Shown here piece after piece: positions 6,960 through 14,719 of a stretch of 64,000 bases of DNA. The translations under genes were made by a program, and so were the position numbers. Source of the stretch: Halioglobus maricola (lineage in GTDB: Bacteria; Pseudomonadota; Gammaproteobacteria; Pseudomonadales; Halieaceae); NCBI RefSeq assembly GCF_009388985.1, contig NZ_CP036422.1, forward strand, positions 2,556,501 to 2,620,500, in the 5' to 3' direction. Position 1 is the first letter of the stretch; every line of letters begins with the position of its first letter. The notes below the pieces were generated by a model. It did not search any database. It worked only from the letters and a program-made list of their open reading frames with translations, and was not told the DNA's origin.

Positions 6960-9089
6960 CTACTGGGTATCTTTTAGTCTATCGACCACAAACTTGAGTT
7001 TGATATCTGGCCACTTGCTCTCACCAAATGTGACGTTGTAGCTGTGAGATTTATTTTCTTTCACCTTGCCGCTTTTGAGTGGATGATCGCTGGTGCCATA
7101 CGGGTCATCTTTTGTCTCTTTGTTCCAGTGCTTCTTAAACAGCGTGCCATCGTATTTCCACTCGACGTCGTAAAGGATGCGAGTGTTCTTGAGTTGTTCA
7201 CGGGTAGCGGTGAATGACAGCTGAGCCTTGCTGCTGGCTACAAGCTTGTGCTTGGTTTTGGAGTACTTTTTCTTGCAATCGACCTTAGTCGTCGCTTGCG
7301 AAGTTTTCTGCGTCTGTTTAGCGTCGCTCTCAATACGGATGGTAGTTTTTACAATTGCGCTCTTAACTTGCCCGACTTTTTTGCCGGTGCAATAGACCTC
7401 TGCAAGGCGAATATGCCATTTTTCCATTGGCGCTTTCTTGGCCGGCTTTATATTTGCCACCAGTGACTCGCTGCTAATGTCGCCCTGTATTGAGTCGGCG
7501 TAGCGGTTTACCGCACCTTCGAGGTTTTTCCGCACGACCTGATATATCTCCGGCTGCGCCGGAAAATACATGGGATTGAGCAACTCCCATATGGGACGTA
7601 AATGCAAAAGTACGGGGGGGTGCGAGTCGCCGGCCATATAACCGTCCTGGTTCCAGGATCCGTTGCCGCCCACCGCGATGAATTCAATTTCCTCGTTCTC
7701 GGAAGTTCCAGACTTTCCGTTCATGTCACTCAAAGCCACACTGAAGTTACCGCTCCCTGTATTGAGGCCTTTTTCTCCAGCTACCTTGCTCGATTCAGTG
7801 AGAGTCTGGGAATAGCTTTCGCTCGTCATATTTTTGGTGAGTTTGGCTGAGGCACCATAGGTAACGGCGTAGGGATAATGCGTGCCGAACTTATCAATCA
7901 GAGCCTGATAACGGAAGTTAGTGCGGGCGTCATCAACAGCGTCTATGAAATCCTCAGATAAGCTGGTGTAGGCGTAGTCGAGGATCAATGTGTACTTTTT
8001 AGTGCGCGAGTAGGCAACGGCTTGCGCAACGCTCTTCGACTGTTTCATCCTCTCCATCGAAGATTGAGTGGCCTTCAGAGAGGCCTTGGGTCCTACGCCT
8101 CGCACTGCTTGTGTTTTGTCAAAACCCAGTGAAAAGCTGAATGTGTTCTGCATCTGGGATGCGGAAGTGATCAAGGAGCGCCGGTATATCATCCCCTGCA
8201 GGGTTTCTGGCTGATACAAGTAGTTAACGGGAATGATTTTTTTCTCTTCGATGTAGTATTTTTTATCGTCAAGTTTCGCAAAGACGTTTTGTTTCGTGTT
8301 TGTATCCCAAAGAAGAAATGGGTCGATATTAATCACGTCATACCCGCGGCGGCTTGATTCCACGAATTCCAGAGTACGATCAAGAAGAAATGGGTCGTTG
8401 GCAGAAAGTTGAGCCTCCATTGCTTCGGTGGAATTATTGGGTGCCGGTCGCTCGTAGGTGATGCCGCCCAGGTTGAGCAGCATGCGTCCACTGGCAGATA
8501 CTTTCACAATAAGGCGATTGCCTAGCGCAAATTGACCGGTAGCCGTGTACGTTTTCTGCGCGCGGCTTTCTACAATATCTGCAATTGCTATGCCGTCAGC
8601 ACTGACAAATTTTACGAATGGGCTCCCGCCGAAACCCGACGAGAGATAGAGTGCCTCTTCCGGATTTTTGGGTTCCACAATAACCAGATGATTGAGCATG
8701 CTGTAGCGACCAGAGGCGAGACCCAGCAGCGCAGCGTTGCTGGCCTCCCAGACGTCAGACCCGGTCTGAGTCCCAATGAAATGAGGATCGTCATCTTGAC
8801 GCCAAATTCCATCCAGCCTTAACCAACACAGCGATGCAAGACTCTCGTCGTCGTTTTGTTCAACCTCATCGAGACTGAAGCTGGCAAAGGCGCGCTGGGT
8901 AAACGGGTCAACTACATCCTGATTACGGTTATCTATACGATCTCTAGGGTTACCGCTAGGCGCTGATTCGACCCGTTTTTCGCAGCCAGTGAAAACACTG
9001 CTTTCTTCACTACCGAAAACTTGCACTGAGCAACTGAGCGCCAGTGCAAATAGTGGCACCGCTAGCCATTTCGAGTGGTGAGCTTTCAT
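6960..9089 (-). CDS. MACPF/perforin-domain protein, putative secreted pore former
   Basis: This 709-residue protein has an N-terminal signal peptide (about residues 1-26). Residues 30-240 are an unassigned beta-rich region. A region around residues 250-560 fits the membrane attack complex/perforin fold. Its key motif FGTHYPYAVTYGA (residues 401-413) matches the MACPF signature (aromatic-G-[TS]-H-[FY], six residues, G-G), except that Ala replaces the last Gly. An upstream RGYDVINIDPF and a downstream LHLRPIWELL also fit. Residues about 565-709 form a beta-rich C-terminal domain, perhaps a membrane-targeting module. MACPF proteins oligomerise on membranes and insert two hairpins per subunit. 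ATG 9089 follows GGAAG by 8 bases. The gene is second in a four-gene operon. No immunity gene is obvious. Its target could be rival bacteria, protists or the host. Confidence 0.78.
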   Translation of the reverse strand: MKAHHSKWLAVPLFALALSCSVQVFGSEESSVFTGCEKRVESAPSGNPRDRIDNRNQDVVDPFTQRAFASFSLDEVEQNDDESLASLCWLRLDGIWRQDDDPHFIGTQTGSDVWEASNAALLGLASGRYSMLNHLVIVEPKNPEEALYLSSGFGGSPFVKFVSADGIAIADIVESRAQKTYTATGQFALGNRLIVKVSASGRMLLNLGGITYERPAPNNSTEAMEAQLSANDPFLLDRTLEFVESSRRGYDVINIDPFLLWDTNTKQNVFAKLDDKKYYIEEKKIIPVNYLYQPETLQGMIYRRSLITSASQMQNTFSFSLGFDKTQAVRGVGPKASLKATQSSMERMKQSKSVAQAVAYSRTKKYTLILDYAYTSLSEDFIDAVDDARTNFRYQALIDKFGTHYPYAVTYGASAKLTKNMTSESYSQTLTESSKVAGEKGLNTGSGNFSVALSDMNGKSGTSENEEIEFIAVGGNGSWNQDGYMAGDSHPPVLLHLRPIWELLNPMYFPAQPEIYQVVRKNLEGAVNRYADSIQGDISSESLVANIKPAKKAPMEKWHIRLAEVYCTGKKVGQVKSAIVKTTIRIESDAKQTQKTSQATTKVDCKKKYSKTKHKLVASSKAQLSFTATREQLKNTRILYDVEWKYDGTLFKKHWNKETKDDPYGTSDHPLKSGKVKENKSHSYNVTFGESKWPDIKLKFVVDRLKDTQ

Positions 9090-9115
9090 CCTTGATCTTC
9101 CGCGACAGGTTTATT

Positions 9116-9946
9116 TCAGGCGCAAATCGTGGCACCGCTATCCGGATCAATACCGATAGGGGTGCAATCAGCAGCCGGCACAGTCTGGGACGGCGGCTGT
9201 GGCGAGGTGTATACCGGTTGGGGTGGCGGTGGTGCTTGCACCGGTTGGGGTTGCGGTGGCACTTGCACCGGCTGCGTGGCTGGTTGCTGATACCCGGGAT
9301 GAGTTTGCGGCGGCGGTGACTGAACGGTCTGCGGATGTAATTGTGGCTGCGGTTGTTGCGGATACGTCTGTGGATACGATTGCTGCGGCTGCATGGGTTG
9401 ATACCCGCCACGCATCTGTGCCATGGCTGCAAGTTCCTGCTGCATATGCTGGGGATAGCTCAATTCACGCTGCTGCAATTCAAATTTAACCGGGCCAAAA
9501 GTGCCATCGACATGTACATCGATATTGCCATTGGGTTTAAGACTCATCGTGGACGGCCCAAGCAGTGGCAAGTCGTAACCGCTGTACTGTCCTACATTAA
9601 CCTGCTTGATGTCCCTAACAACCACCATGCCCTTATTTACTTTAAGGACAAACAGATGCAGCCAAGGATCGATGACAATAGCCCTGCCCTGTTCGATGCG
9701 AATTTTTTTATTGATTATGGATATATTCCACAACCCGTCTATCACCAGGGGCGCGGTTTTTGGCACGTCGTAAGAATGAGGAAGGAAAGCATCCAAACTC
9801 GGTACCCCTGCGGCCTTCATGAGCATTTCGGCATAATCCTGCGCTTTCGCGGCGGATGAGAAGGCGACTATTGAGAGCAATACAGGCAACCTCAGGTAAG
9901 TTAAAAGTGGTCGCATAAGCGCAACGGCAGAGATTTTATTAGTCAT
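9116..9946 (-). CDS. Secreted protein with Pro/Gln-rich tail, first gene of the MACPF operon
   Basis: I placed the start at ATG 9946 (276 aa), because it yields a clean signal peptide ending SAAKA-QDY; upstream in-frame codons to 10000 would bury it. The mature N-terminal half (to about residue 165) is a compact alpha/beta region containing DGLWNISIINKKIRIEQGR and GTFGPVKFELQQRE. The second half is almost entirely Pro, Gln, Tyr and Val, with repeated PQPQPVQAPPPPQP-like stretches ending IDPDSGATICA. Tails of this kind often cross peptidoglycan or bind it. I do not recognise the family. It starts the operon and lies 26 bp before the MACPF gene, so it may help export, anchor or regulate the pore former; this is inference. 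Confidence 0.72.
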   Translation of the reverse strand: MTNKISAVALMRPLLTYLRLPVLLSIVAFSSAAKAQDYAEMLMKAAGVPSLDAFLPHSYDVPKTAPLVIDGLWNISIINKKIRIEQGRAIVIDPWLHLFVLKVNKGMVVVRDIKQVNVGQYSGYDLPLLGPSTMSLKPNGNIDVHVDGTFGPVKFELQQRELSYPQHMQQELAAMAQMRGGYQPMQPQQSYPQTYPQQPQPQLHPQTVQSPPPQTHPGYQQPATQPVQVPPQPQPVQAPPPPQPVYTSPQPPSQTVPAADCTPIGIDPDSGATICA

Positions 9947-10377
9947 CGCTCGATTTCTCGCATAAGATGCCACCGCCTTGCTCGATGTTCTCAGACCCAT
10001 CTGTCTTCCACTGCATTTTCAAATAATTTCTAAAGTTATAGACCTATTTGGCGCAACGTGCATACTTCTTGTTGGCTCTAAAACCCTAGTTTTTATAGGG
10101 CAATATGACTCTCAGCCTAAAAAGTGCGTTTATTTGCCGGGATCGGCTTCTGCTCAATTGGGACTACTGAACCTGGGACACGTAGAGTTGGGAGGAAGTT
10201 AGGATGGCTCTTTGTGCGGGTGATTTTGAGCCGCATAAGCAGTTGCTCTTGTGGCTCTAGCTTTTCTAGAGAGCTGATCTAGCAAGCACATTCGTGGTAG
10301 AATTTTCGGCCTCAAATCAGCAGGCGGTCCACCCTGACAGCCCACACTAAATCTACTGTCATTATGGGAGATACAAC
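9947..10377. promoter_or_regulatory. Divergent intergenic region between the MACPF operon and the UDP-xylose synthase gene
   Basis: This 431-bp region must hold the promoters of both units. The part at 10010-10110 is AT-rich, consistent with promoter DNA. Further right lie an 18-codon open frame with a good ribosome site (10204-10260) and a 6-bp-stem hairpin, CTCTAG/CTAGAG, at 10255-10271 that overlaps its end. A GGGAG at 10366-10370 serves the downstream gene. I see no clear terminator with a T-run. Confidence 0.45.
10204..10260 (+). CDS. Possible 18-residue leader peptide
   Basis: ATG 10204 is preceded at 8 bases by GGAGG (10191-10195), one of the best ribosome sites in the window. The frame encodes MALCAGDFEPHKQLLLWL and then stops. 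A small inverted repeat (10255-10260 with 10266-10271) overlaps the stop codon. It could be an upstream frame controlling the sugar-nucleotide gene, or chance. Only the ribosome site and position support it. Confidence 0.25.
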   Translation: MALCAGDFEPHKQLLLWL

Positions 10378-11322
10378 ATCCATTTACGTAAAAGAATTCT
10401 AGTCACAGGTGGAGCAGGCTTTGTCGGCTCACACTTGTGTCGCCGCCTGCTCGCCGAAGGCAATGAAGTGATCTGCGTCGATAATTTCTATACAGGAACA
10501 AAGGACAATATCCTGGACCTGTTGGCGAACCCATACTTCGAGCTTTTGCGCCACGACGTAACGTTTCCTCTCTACATAGAAGTGGACGAGATTTACAATC
10601 TTGCGTGCCCCGCTTCTCCCGTTCATTATCAATACGATCCTGTCCAAACCACCAAAACCAGTGTGCATGGCGCGATCAATATGCTGGGGTTGGCGAAAAG
10701 AAATAACGCCAAGATATTGCAGGCATCCACCAGTGAAGTCTATGGCGACCCTCAGGTACACCCGCAGGCAGAGGGTTATTGGGGGCACGTGAATCCTATC
10801 GGTATTCGGTCTTGTTACGACGAAGGAAAGCGCTGCGCCGAGACGTTGTTTTTTGATTACCATCGACAGCACAAACTGCAGATCAAAGTGGCACGTATCT
10901 TCAACACCTATGGCCCGAATATGCATCCGAATGACGGGCGGGTTGTGTCGAACTTTATTATGCAATCATTGCGCAGTGATCCGATCACAATCTTTGGCGA
11001 TGGCACTCAAACTCGGTCCTTCTGCTATGTTGATGACTTGGTGGGAGGACTGATAGCGCTGATGAGCACCGGGGAAGACATTACCGGCCCTATAAATCTC
11101 GGTAATCCCAACGAATTTACAATGCTTGCGCTCGCCGAGAAGATTGTTACCTTAACGGGCTCTAAATCCGAGCTGGTTTTCAAGCCCTTACCCCAGGACG
11201 ATCCGGTACAGCGACAACCGGACATTAGCGTTGCCAGACGGGATCTAAACTGGGAGCCGCTTGTCCAGTTGGAAGAGGGATTGAGTAAGGCTATCCCCTA
11301 CTTCAAGAGCCTGGCTGGCTAG
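10378..11322 (+). CDS. UDP-glucuronate decarboxylase (UDP-xylose synthase), ATC start
   Basis: This cytosolic short-chain dehydrogenase/epimerase converts UDP-glucuronate to UDP-xylose with bound NAD+, for polysaccharide or glycan synthesis. The Rossmann motif TGGAGFVGS follows the N-terminal RKRILV. Further support comes from DNFYTG, the catalytic Thr/Ser region STSEVYGDP, the Tyr-x3-Lys pair in CYDEGKR (typical of UXS) and [21 protein letters not shown]. The frame from the preceding stop (10348) to the Rossmann fold contains no ATG, GTG or TTG. The first such codon, TTG 10435, would delete the NAD site. ATC 10378 has GGGAG at 7 bases and gives 314 residues, normal for UXS. It is therefore either a rare AUC start or a point change in an ancestral ATG. 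No partner glycosyltransferase is nearby. Confidence 0.88.
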   Translation: MHLRKRILVTGGAGFVGSHLCRRLLAEGNEVICVDNFYTGTKDNILDLLANPYFELLRHDVTFPLYIEVDEIYNLACPASPVHYQYDPVQTTKTSVHGAINMLGLAKRNNAKILQASTSEVYGDPQVHPQAEGYWGHVNPIGIRSCYDEGKRCAETLFFDYHRQHKLQIKVARIFNTYGPNMHPNDGRVVSNFIMQSLRSDPITIFGDGTQTRSFCYVDDLVGGLIALMSTGEDITGPINLGNPNEFTMLALAEKIVTLTGSKSELVFKPLPQDDPVQRQPDISVARRDLNWEPLVQLEEGLSKAIPYFKSLAG

Positions 11323-11367
11323 CTTGCTGACTGGACCCAAGAAGCCCTAAACAGTCCTGAACTGCGC

Positions 11368-12372
11368 TTAGCGTCGATGTAAGCGCTTTACACCAATACT
11401 CACTAAAATACCCGCAACTAGCACGAGGAATGGTAAAGGCAAGGTTGGGACTGGCGTCGGTATGGCAGTCGGTGTCAGGGTAGGTGTCGCTATTGGTGTT
11501 GCGATCGGAATGGGGCCAGGAATCAGTGGAGGGATAGCTGTCGGCACTAACGGCAACTGCAGGCTAACAAGCGTACCCCAAGCATAAATGCTCTCCTGAT
11601 ACGACGGCCCAACTGCCGGGATCACCTCCGCTTCACCGAACCTCAAATTCAGAGGACGATTTAAGTTAGTCACTGCGAAGCCTGTGCCAACAATGTCATC
11701 GTCTAACAGTACAAGATCACGGACATTGCCAGTCACTCGCGATGCTCCCTGGAAGAACAGGTTAAAATCAAACGGAGACACAGTGACGCTGCGATCCTCG
11801 AGGTAGTCTTCGGGATTAGAGGCGTTGAGTGGCTGAACATTACTGAAATTAATCACCACATCCGTTAAATCTCCACCCAGACCCGCGGGCGTTGGTGCTG
11901 TCGCGGCTAGTAGTCGAATAACTTCCTTATTGGCGACAGCGTTGTTTGACTTGTAAACAGCTACGGCATCAGATGTGGTTGATGCGGTAGACGAGCTAAT
12001 AGAAACACCCGATGGATCGTATGTGCCAGCATTGCCTGCACCGGCCTCAATGGCTAACGAATGTAATACTGAGCCGAAGTTACCAATTCGCGCATCTGAA
12101 GCAAGAAAAGCATTATCTTGCATATCGATAACATCACTCGAGTCCGTTTGATCTGTATCGATAATGAAGTGAACCGTGAATTGATCGCCGATCTGAACCT
12201 CGTCGAAATCCCCACCAGTGATGATTACTGTGTCAGTAGGGTCAAACGTGGTTTTTCTGTCGATCTGAAATACAGCCTCGAATTGCACCAGCTCGGCATG
12301 GACAGGAGCGCTCGACAGCAAGAGCCAGAAAGATAATCCGAGACCCATCCGAACAGAAATTTTCTTCAACAT
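11368..12372 (-). CDS. Secreted protein with Pro/Thr stalk and PTL-CTERM-like sorting tail
   Basis: This 334-residue exported protein starts at ATG 12372 behind AAGGGTGACAT. The signal peptide covers residues 1-26 (cleavage at VHA-EL). Residues 27-270 form a beta-rich domain typical of PEP-CTERM-type exported proteins (QFEAVFQIDRKTTFDP, GDQFTVHFIIDTDQTD), with no catalytic motif. A Pro/Thr/Ile repeat stalk follows (IATPIATPTLTPTAIPTPVP). The end is VPTLPLP, a hydrophobic helix and KRLHRR, which resembles IPTL/PEP-CTERM signals recognised by exosortase-type transpeptidases. The protein is probably displayed on or released from the surface. It converges with the UDP-xylose synthase gene (45 bp apart) and diverges from the cupredoxin operon. 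Confidence 0.8.
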   Translation of the reverse strand: MLKKISVRMGLGLSFWLLLSSAPVHAELVQFEAVFQIDRKTTFDPTDTVIITGGDFDEVQIGDQFTVHFIIDTDQTDSSDVIDMQDNAFLASDARIGNFGSVLHSLAIEAGAGNAGTYDPSGVSISSSTASTTSDAVAVYKSNNAVANKEVIRLLAATAPTPAGLGGDLTDVVINFSNVQPLNASNPEDYLEDRSVTVSPFDFNLFFQGASRVTGNVRDLVLLDDDIVGTGFAVTNLNRPLNLRFGEAEVIPAVGPSYQESIYAWGTLVSLQLPLVPTAIPPLIPGPIPIATPIATPTLTPTAIPTPVPTLPLPFLVLVAGILVSIGVKRLHRR

Positions 12373-12730
12373 ATGTCACCCTTTTTATTTGACCGCCATT
12401 CACACCTCCGTTCAAAGATAGCGCACAATCGCGCCCACGTGAACGACATATTTTGGCCGCGGCACCCCACCGCCCCCCAGCCACTCCTAGGCGGCAGGTC
12501 GGCCCGCCATTCCCGGCTATTTTCAGTAAATACAGGTGTTCCCCGTAAATGGTGAGGAGCCGAACTCCGCTGCACCGGGCGTTCTGTGATATGCATCACA
12601 TCTGGGCGCTGAAAAACCGAAAAGTCGAGATAACAGTTAAAGCCGCCACTGCGTCACTGTAGGATTTGCTACATGTGGAAAACCTCGGGTATTTTGACGT
12701 CTCCCGAACGAATAGACTTGCTGAGCGACT
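12373..12730. promoter_or_regulatory. Divergent promoter region with CRP site
   Basis: This 358-bp stretch lies between the PTL-CTERM-like gene (leftward) and the cupredoxin operon (rightward). The clearest element is the CRP-type palindrome at 12585-12600. No further gene was recognised; the overlapping open frames here on both strands have arginine-rich, non-protein-like translations. Confidence 0.5.
12585..12600. promoter_or_regulatory. CRP/Vfr-type binding site
   Basis: TGTGATATGCATCACA has both consensus half-sites, TGTGA and TCACA, with the canonical 6-bp spacer. It lies 131 bp upstream of the cupredoxin gene and 213 bp from the divergent start. This suggests control by a cAMP-responsive regulator; which side it serves is unknown. 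Confidence 0.6.
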
Positions 12731-13408
12731 ATGGGTTTGTCTCAACTAATAAGAAAACAGGTACTGTTGGCGCTGACGGTGGGCCTGGTGTGCAGCGCGG
12801 CCCTGGCCGATCTTTCCGTTGCCTTGCGTTCTGATAATTCAGACGGCCCCATCAGCCTGCCCGGTGCCGTGATTTCTGCCGTACCTCTTGATAGCCAACT
12901 CAGCGAGGGTGTCACTGCCCCACCGCGGGACATGGCACAGGAAAATCGGCAGTTCAGGCCCTATATACTGGCCACCCAGGTGGGTGCACCTGTCCACTTC
13001 CCCAATCGCGACCCTATCGCACACCACGTCTACTCGTTCTCGCAAACCAAGACCTTTGAATTGCCTCTTTATCGTGAAGATACGCCCGAGCCCATTATAT
13101 TCAATGAGCCAGGAGTTGTGCCGCTGGGCTGCAATATCCACGACTGGATGCTCGGCTACATCGTCGTCGTGGACACACCGTTCTATACCCAAATGACAGG
13201 TGCCGAAGCCGTACTCAAAAACCTGCCGCCGGGAGAATACGAGATCGCCGTCTGGCACCCGTCACTGCATCCTGAAGAGACGCTTGGCAAGATAGTCACA
13301 GTTACCGGAAAGGATCAGCTTGAGACTCTCGTCCTTCACTTCAAAAGGAGAAAAGTGTCACAACCAGAGGCGCCTGAACCTCGGCTGGATGAGTGGGATG
13401 ATTACTGA
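12731..13408 (+). CDS. Periplasmic cupredoxin-like (methylamine utilization-type) protein
   Basis: This 225-residue protein has a signal peptide (residues 1-26, ending AALA-DL). The central domain is plastocyanin-like, with candidate type-1 copper ligands in order: His in AHHVYSF, Cys and His in GCNIHDWM, and Met in that same segment. Residues after about 150 form a carboxypeptidase-regulatory-like beta domain (LPPGEYEIAVWHPSLHPEE). Such proteins are often annotated methylamine utilization protein without evidence for methylamine metabolism; electron transfer or copper binding is the safer reading. Its stop overlaps the next gene's start, and a c-di-GMP enzyme follows, which suggests one regulated unit downstream of the CRP site at 12585. 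Confidence 0.82.
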   Translation: MGLSQLIRKQVLLALTVGLVCSAALADLSVALRSDNSDGPISLPGAVISAVPLDSQLSEGVTAPPRDMAQENRQFRPYILATQVGAPVHFPNRDPIAHHVYSFSQTKTFELPLYREDTPEPIIFNEPGVVPLGCNIHDWMLGYIVVVDTPFYTQMTGAEAVLKNLPPGEYEIAVWHPSLHPEETLGKIVTVTGKDQLETLVLHFKRRKVSQPEAPEPRLDEWDDY

Positions 13409-14663
13409 GAACTGCAGACAGTTCCTACCCGCTTTCCTGGCTGCGATTCTGGCCGCCACTCCGCTTCATTCCCATGGAGAAGAAGTACGCAAGAAAGGAC
13501 TTCAGGTCTCTGGCCTGGTTGATACACAGCTATCCTTTAATGACGGGGAAGAAAGTTGGTTACAGCGAGGCCCGGGCAAGTTCCGTTACGATGAGAGTGA
13601 TTCCGGCGACCTCCAGCTGAACCAGCTGGCACTGGGTCTACGCTACTCCTTCAATCTAGAATCCCACATCAAGATAGCAGCGCACTATTACCCCGACCCG
13701 GACAGTTCGGTGGAGCTCACAGAAGCCTACTGGCAGCATCGCTCCATGAACAGCAAGTCGTGGCGATCACGCTACCGCATTGGCGCATTCCACCCCGAGT
13801 TTTCGCTCGAAAATCGGGGCAAATTCTGGACATCGCCGTACACCTTGAACAGCTCTTTCATCAACACATGGATTGGCGAAGAGATACGGACGATAGGCGC
13901 CGAAGGTAAATGGACCTGGTCCGGGCGGGACTCAAAAGGCACCCAGCACCGGGTCAGTTTCACGGGAGCCCTGTTCGGATTCAACGACCCTATGGGGGCT
14001 ATGATCTCCTGGCGCGGCTGGGCCGGCCACGACCGGCAAACGGGCATCAACGGCACTCTGCCGGCTCGAGAGCTGCCAATTCTGGAGCCCCAACCTGGCG
14101 GGTCCGAGCTGAGCCCCGACTTCGAGCCCTTCATGGAAATCGACGACAGGCCAGGCTACTACCTCGCTGCCACATGGGAATTACCCAGAACGCTCGAAGT
14201 TCAGGCTGTGTTCTACGATAATCTGGCAGACGACGAATTGCTTGAGGACGGTCAGTACGGCTGGCGCACCTGGTTCTACCAGATTGGTGCAAAGTGGCAG
14301 TTACCGGGCGATTTCACCCTGCTCAGCCAGGTCCTTCGCGGCAATACCATCATGAATGTCGATGTTGTCGACAACGACTTTGAGTCGGCTTACCTGATGT
14401 TGGTCAAAACCCATGGCCGCCACCGGTTAGCAGCGCGCTGGGAATACAGCGAAGTTATCGATCTCGACGACACTGACATTGATTATAACGATGAGGAAGG
14501 TGACGCCTGGACTCTGGCATACTCTTATCTATTGCCAAAGAACTGGAAGTTCTCAATAGAAGGCACGCGCCGTTACTCTAACCAGAAAAGCCGTATTTAC
14601 TTTTCAGAACCAACCCGGATGACAGAAAAGCAGCTGTTGCTTAGCGTCCGGTATTACTACTGA
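13398..14663 (+). CDS. Putative outer-membrane beta-barrel protein of the cupredoxin operon
   Basis: I placed the start at ATG 13398 (421 aa), overlapping the cupredoxin stop by 11 bases; ATG 13389 is equally possible. The N-terminus is a signal peptide ending near LHSHG. The mature part alternates polar and hydrophobic residues with many aromatics (LALGLRYSFNLES, YYLAATWELPRTLEVQAVFYD, LMLVKTHGRHRLAARWEYSE) and ends in LLLSVRYYY, a C-terminal aromatic as in Bam substrates. This fits a 14-18-stranded porin-like barrel with no recognised family name. Translational coupling to the cupredoxin gene and the following EAL gene suggests a shared sensory or transport role, perhaps for copper or a substrate oxidised in the periplasm. 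Confidence 0.75.
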   Translation: MITENCRQFLPAFLAAILAATPLHSHGEEVRKKGLQVSGLVDTQLSFNDGEESWLQRGPGKFRYDESDSGDLQLNQLALGLRYSFNLESHIKIAAHYYPDPDSSVELTEAYWQHRSMNSKSWRSRYRIGAFHPEFSLENRGKFWTSPYTLNSSFINTWIGEEIRTIGAEGKWTWSGRDSKGTQHRVSFTGALFGFNDPMGAMISWRGWAGHDRQTGINGTLPARELPILEPQPGGSELSPDFEPFMEIDDRPGYYLAATWELPRTLEVQAVFYDNLADDELLEDGQYGWRTWFYQIGAKWQLPGDFTLLSQVLRGNTIMNVDVVDNDFESAYLMLVKTHGRHRLAARWEYSEVIDLDDTDIDYNDEEGDAWTLAYSYLLPKNWKFSIEGTRRYSNQKSRIYFSEPTRMTEKQLLLSVRYYY

Positions 14664-14719
14664 TACATTGGCAGCACTGACGAAATGCTGATTTTTATAA
14701 ACACAATTCAGGGGGTTCG

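Noticed and set aside
9978..10202. Plus-strand 74-codon frame between the MACPF operon and UDP-xylose synthase
   Set aside because: It has no ribosome site and lies in AT-rich probable promoter DNA; the shorter frame at 10204 has a better initiation signal.
10429..10965. Minus-strand 178-codon frame inside the UDP-xylose synthase gene
   Set aside because: It lies antisense to strong catalytic motifs and has no start signal.
12373..12599. Overlapping frames on both strands upstream of the cupredoxin gene
   Set aside because: Their translations are Arg-rich and unlike proteins, and the region carries a CRP site, so it is treated as promoter DNA.
12731..13408. Assignment of the cupredoxin-like protein to methylamine utilization
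   Set aside because: No mau genes or methylamine dehydrogenase are nearby; the name is a propagated annotation.
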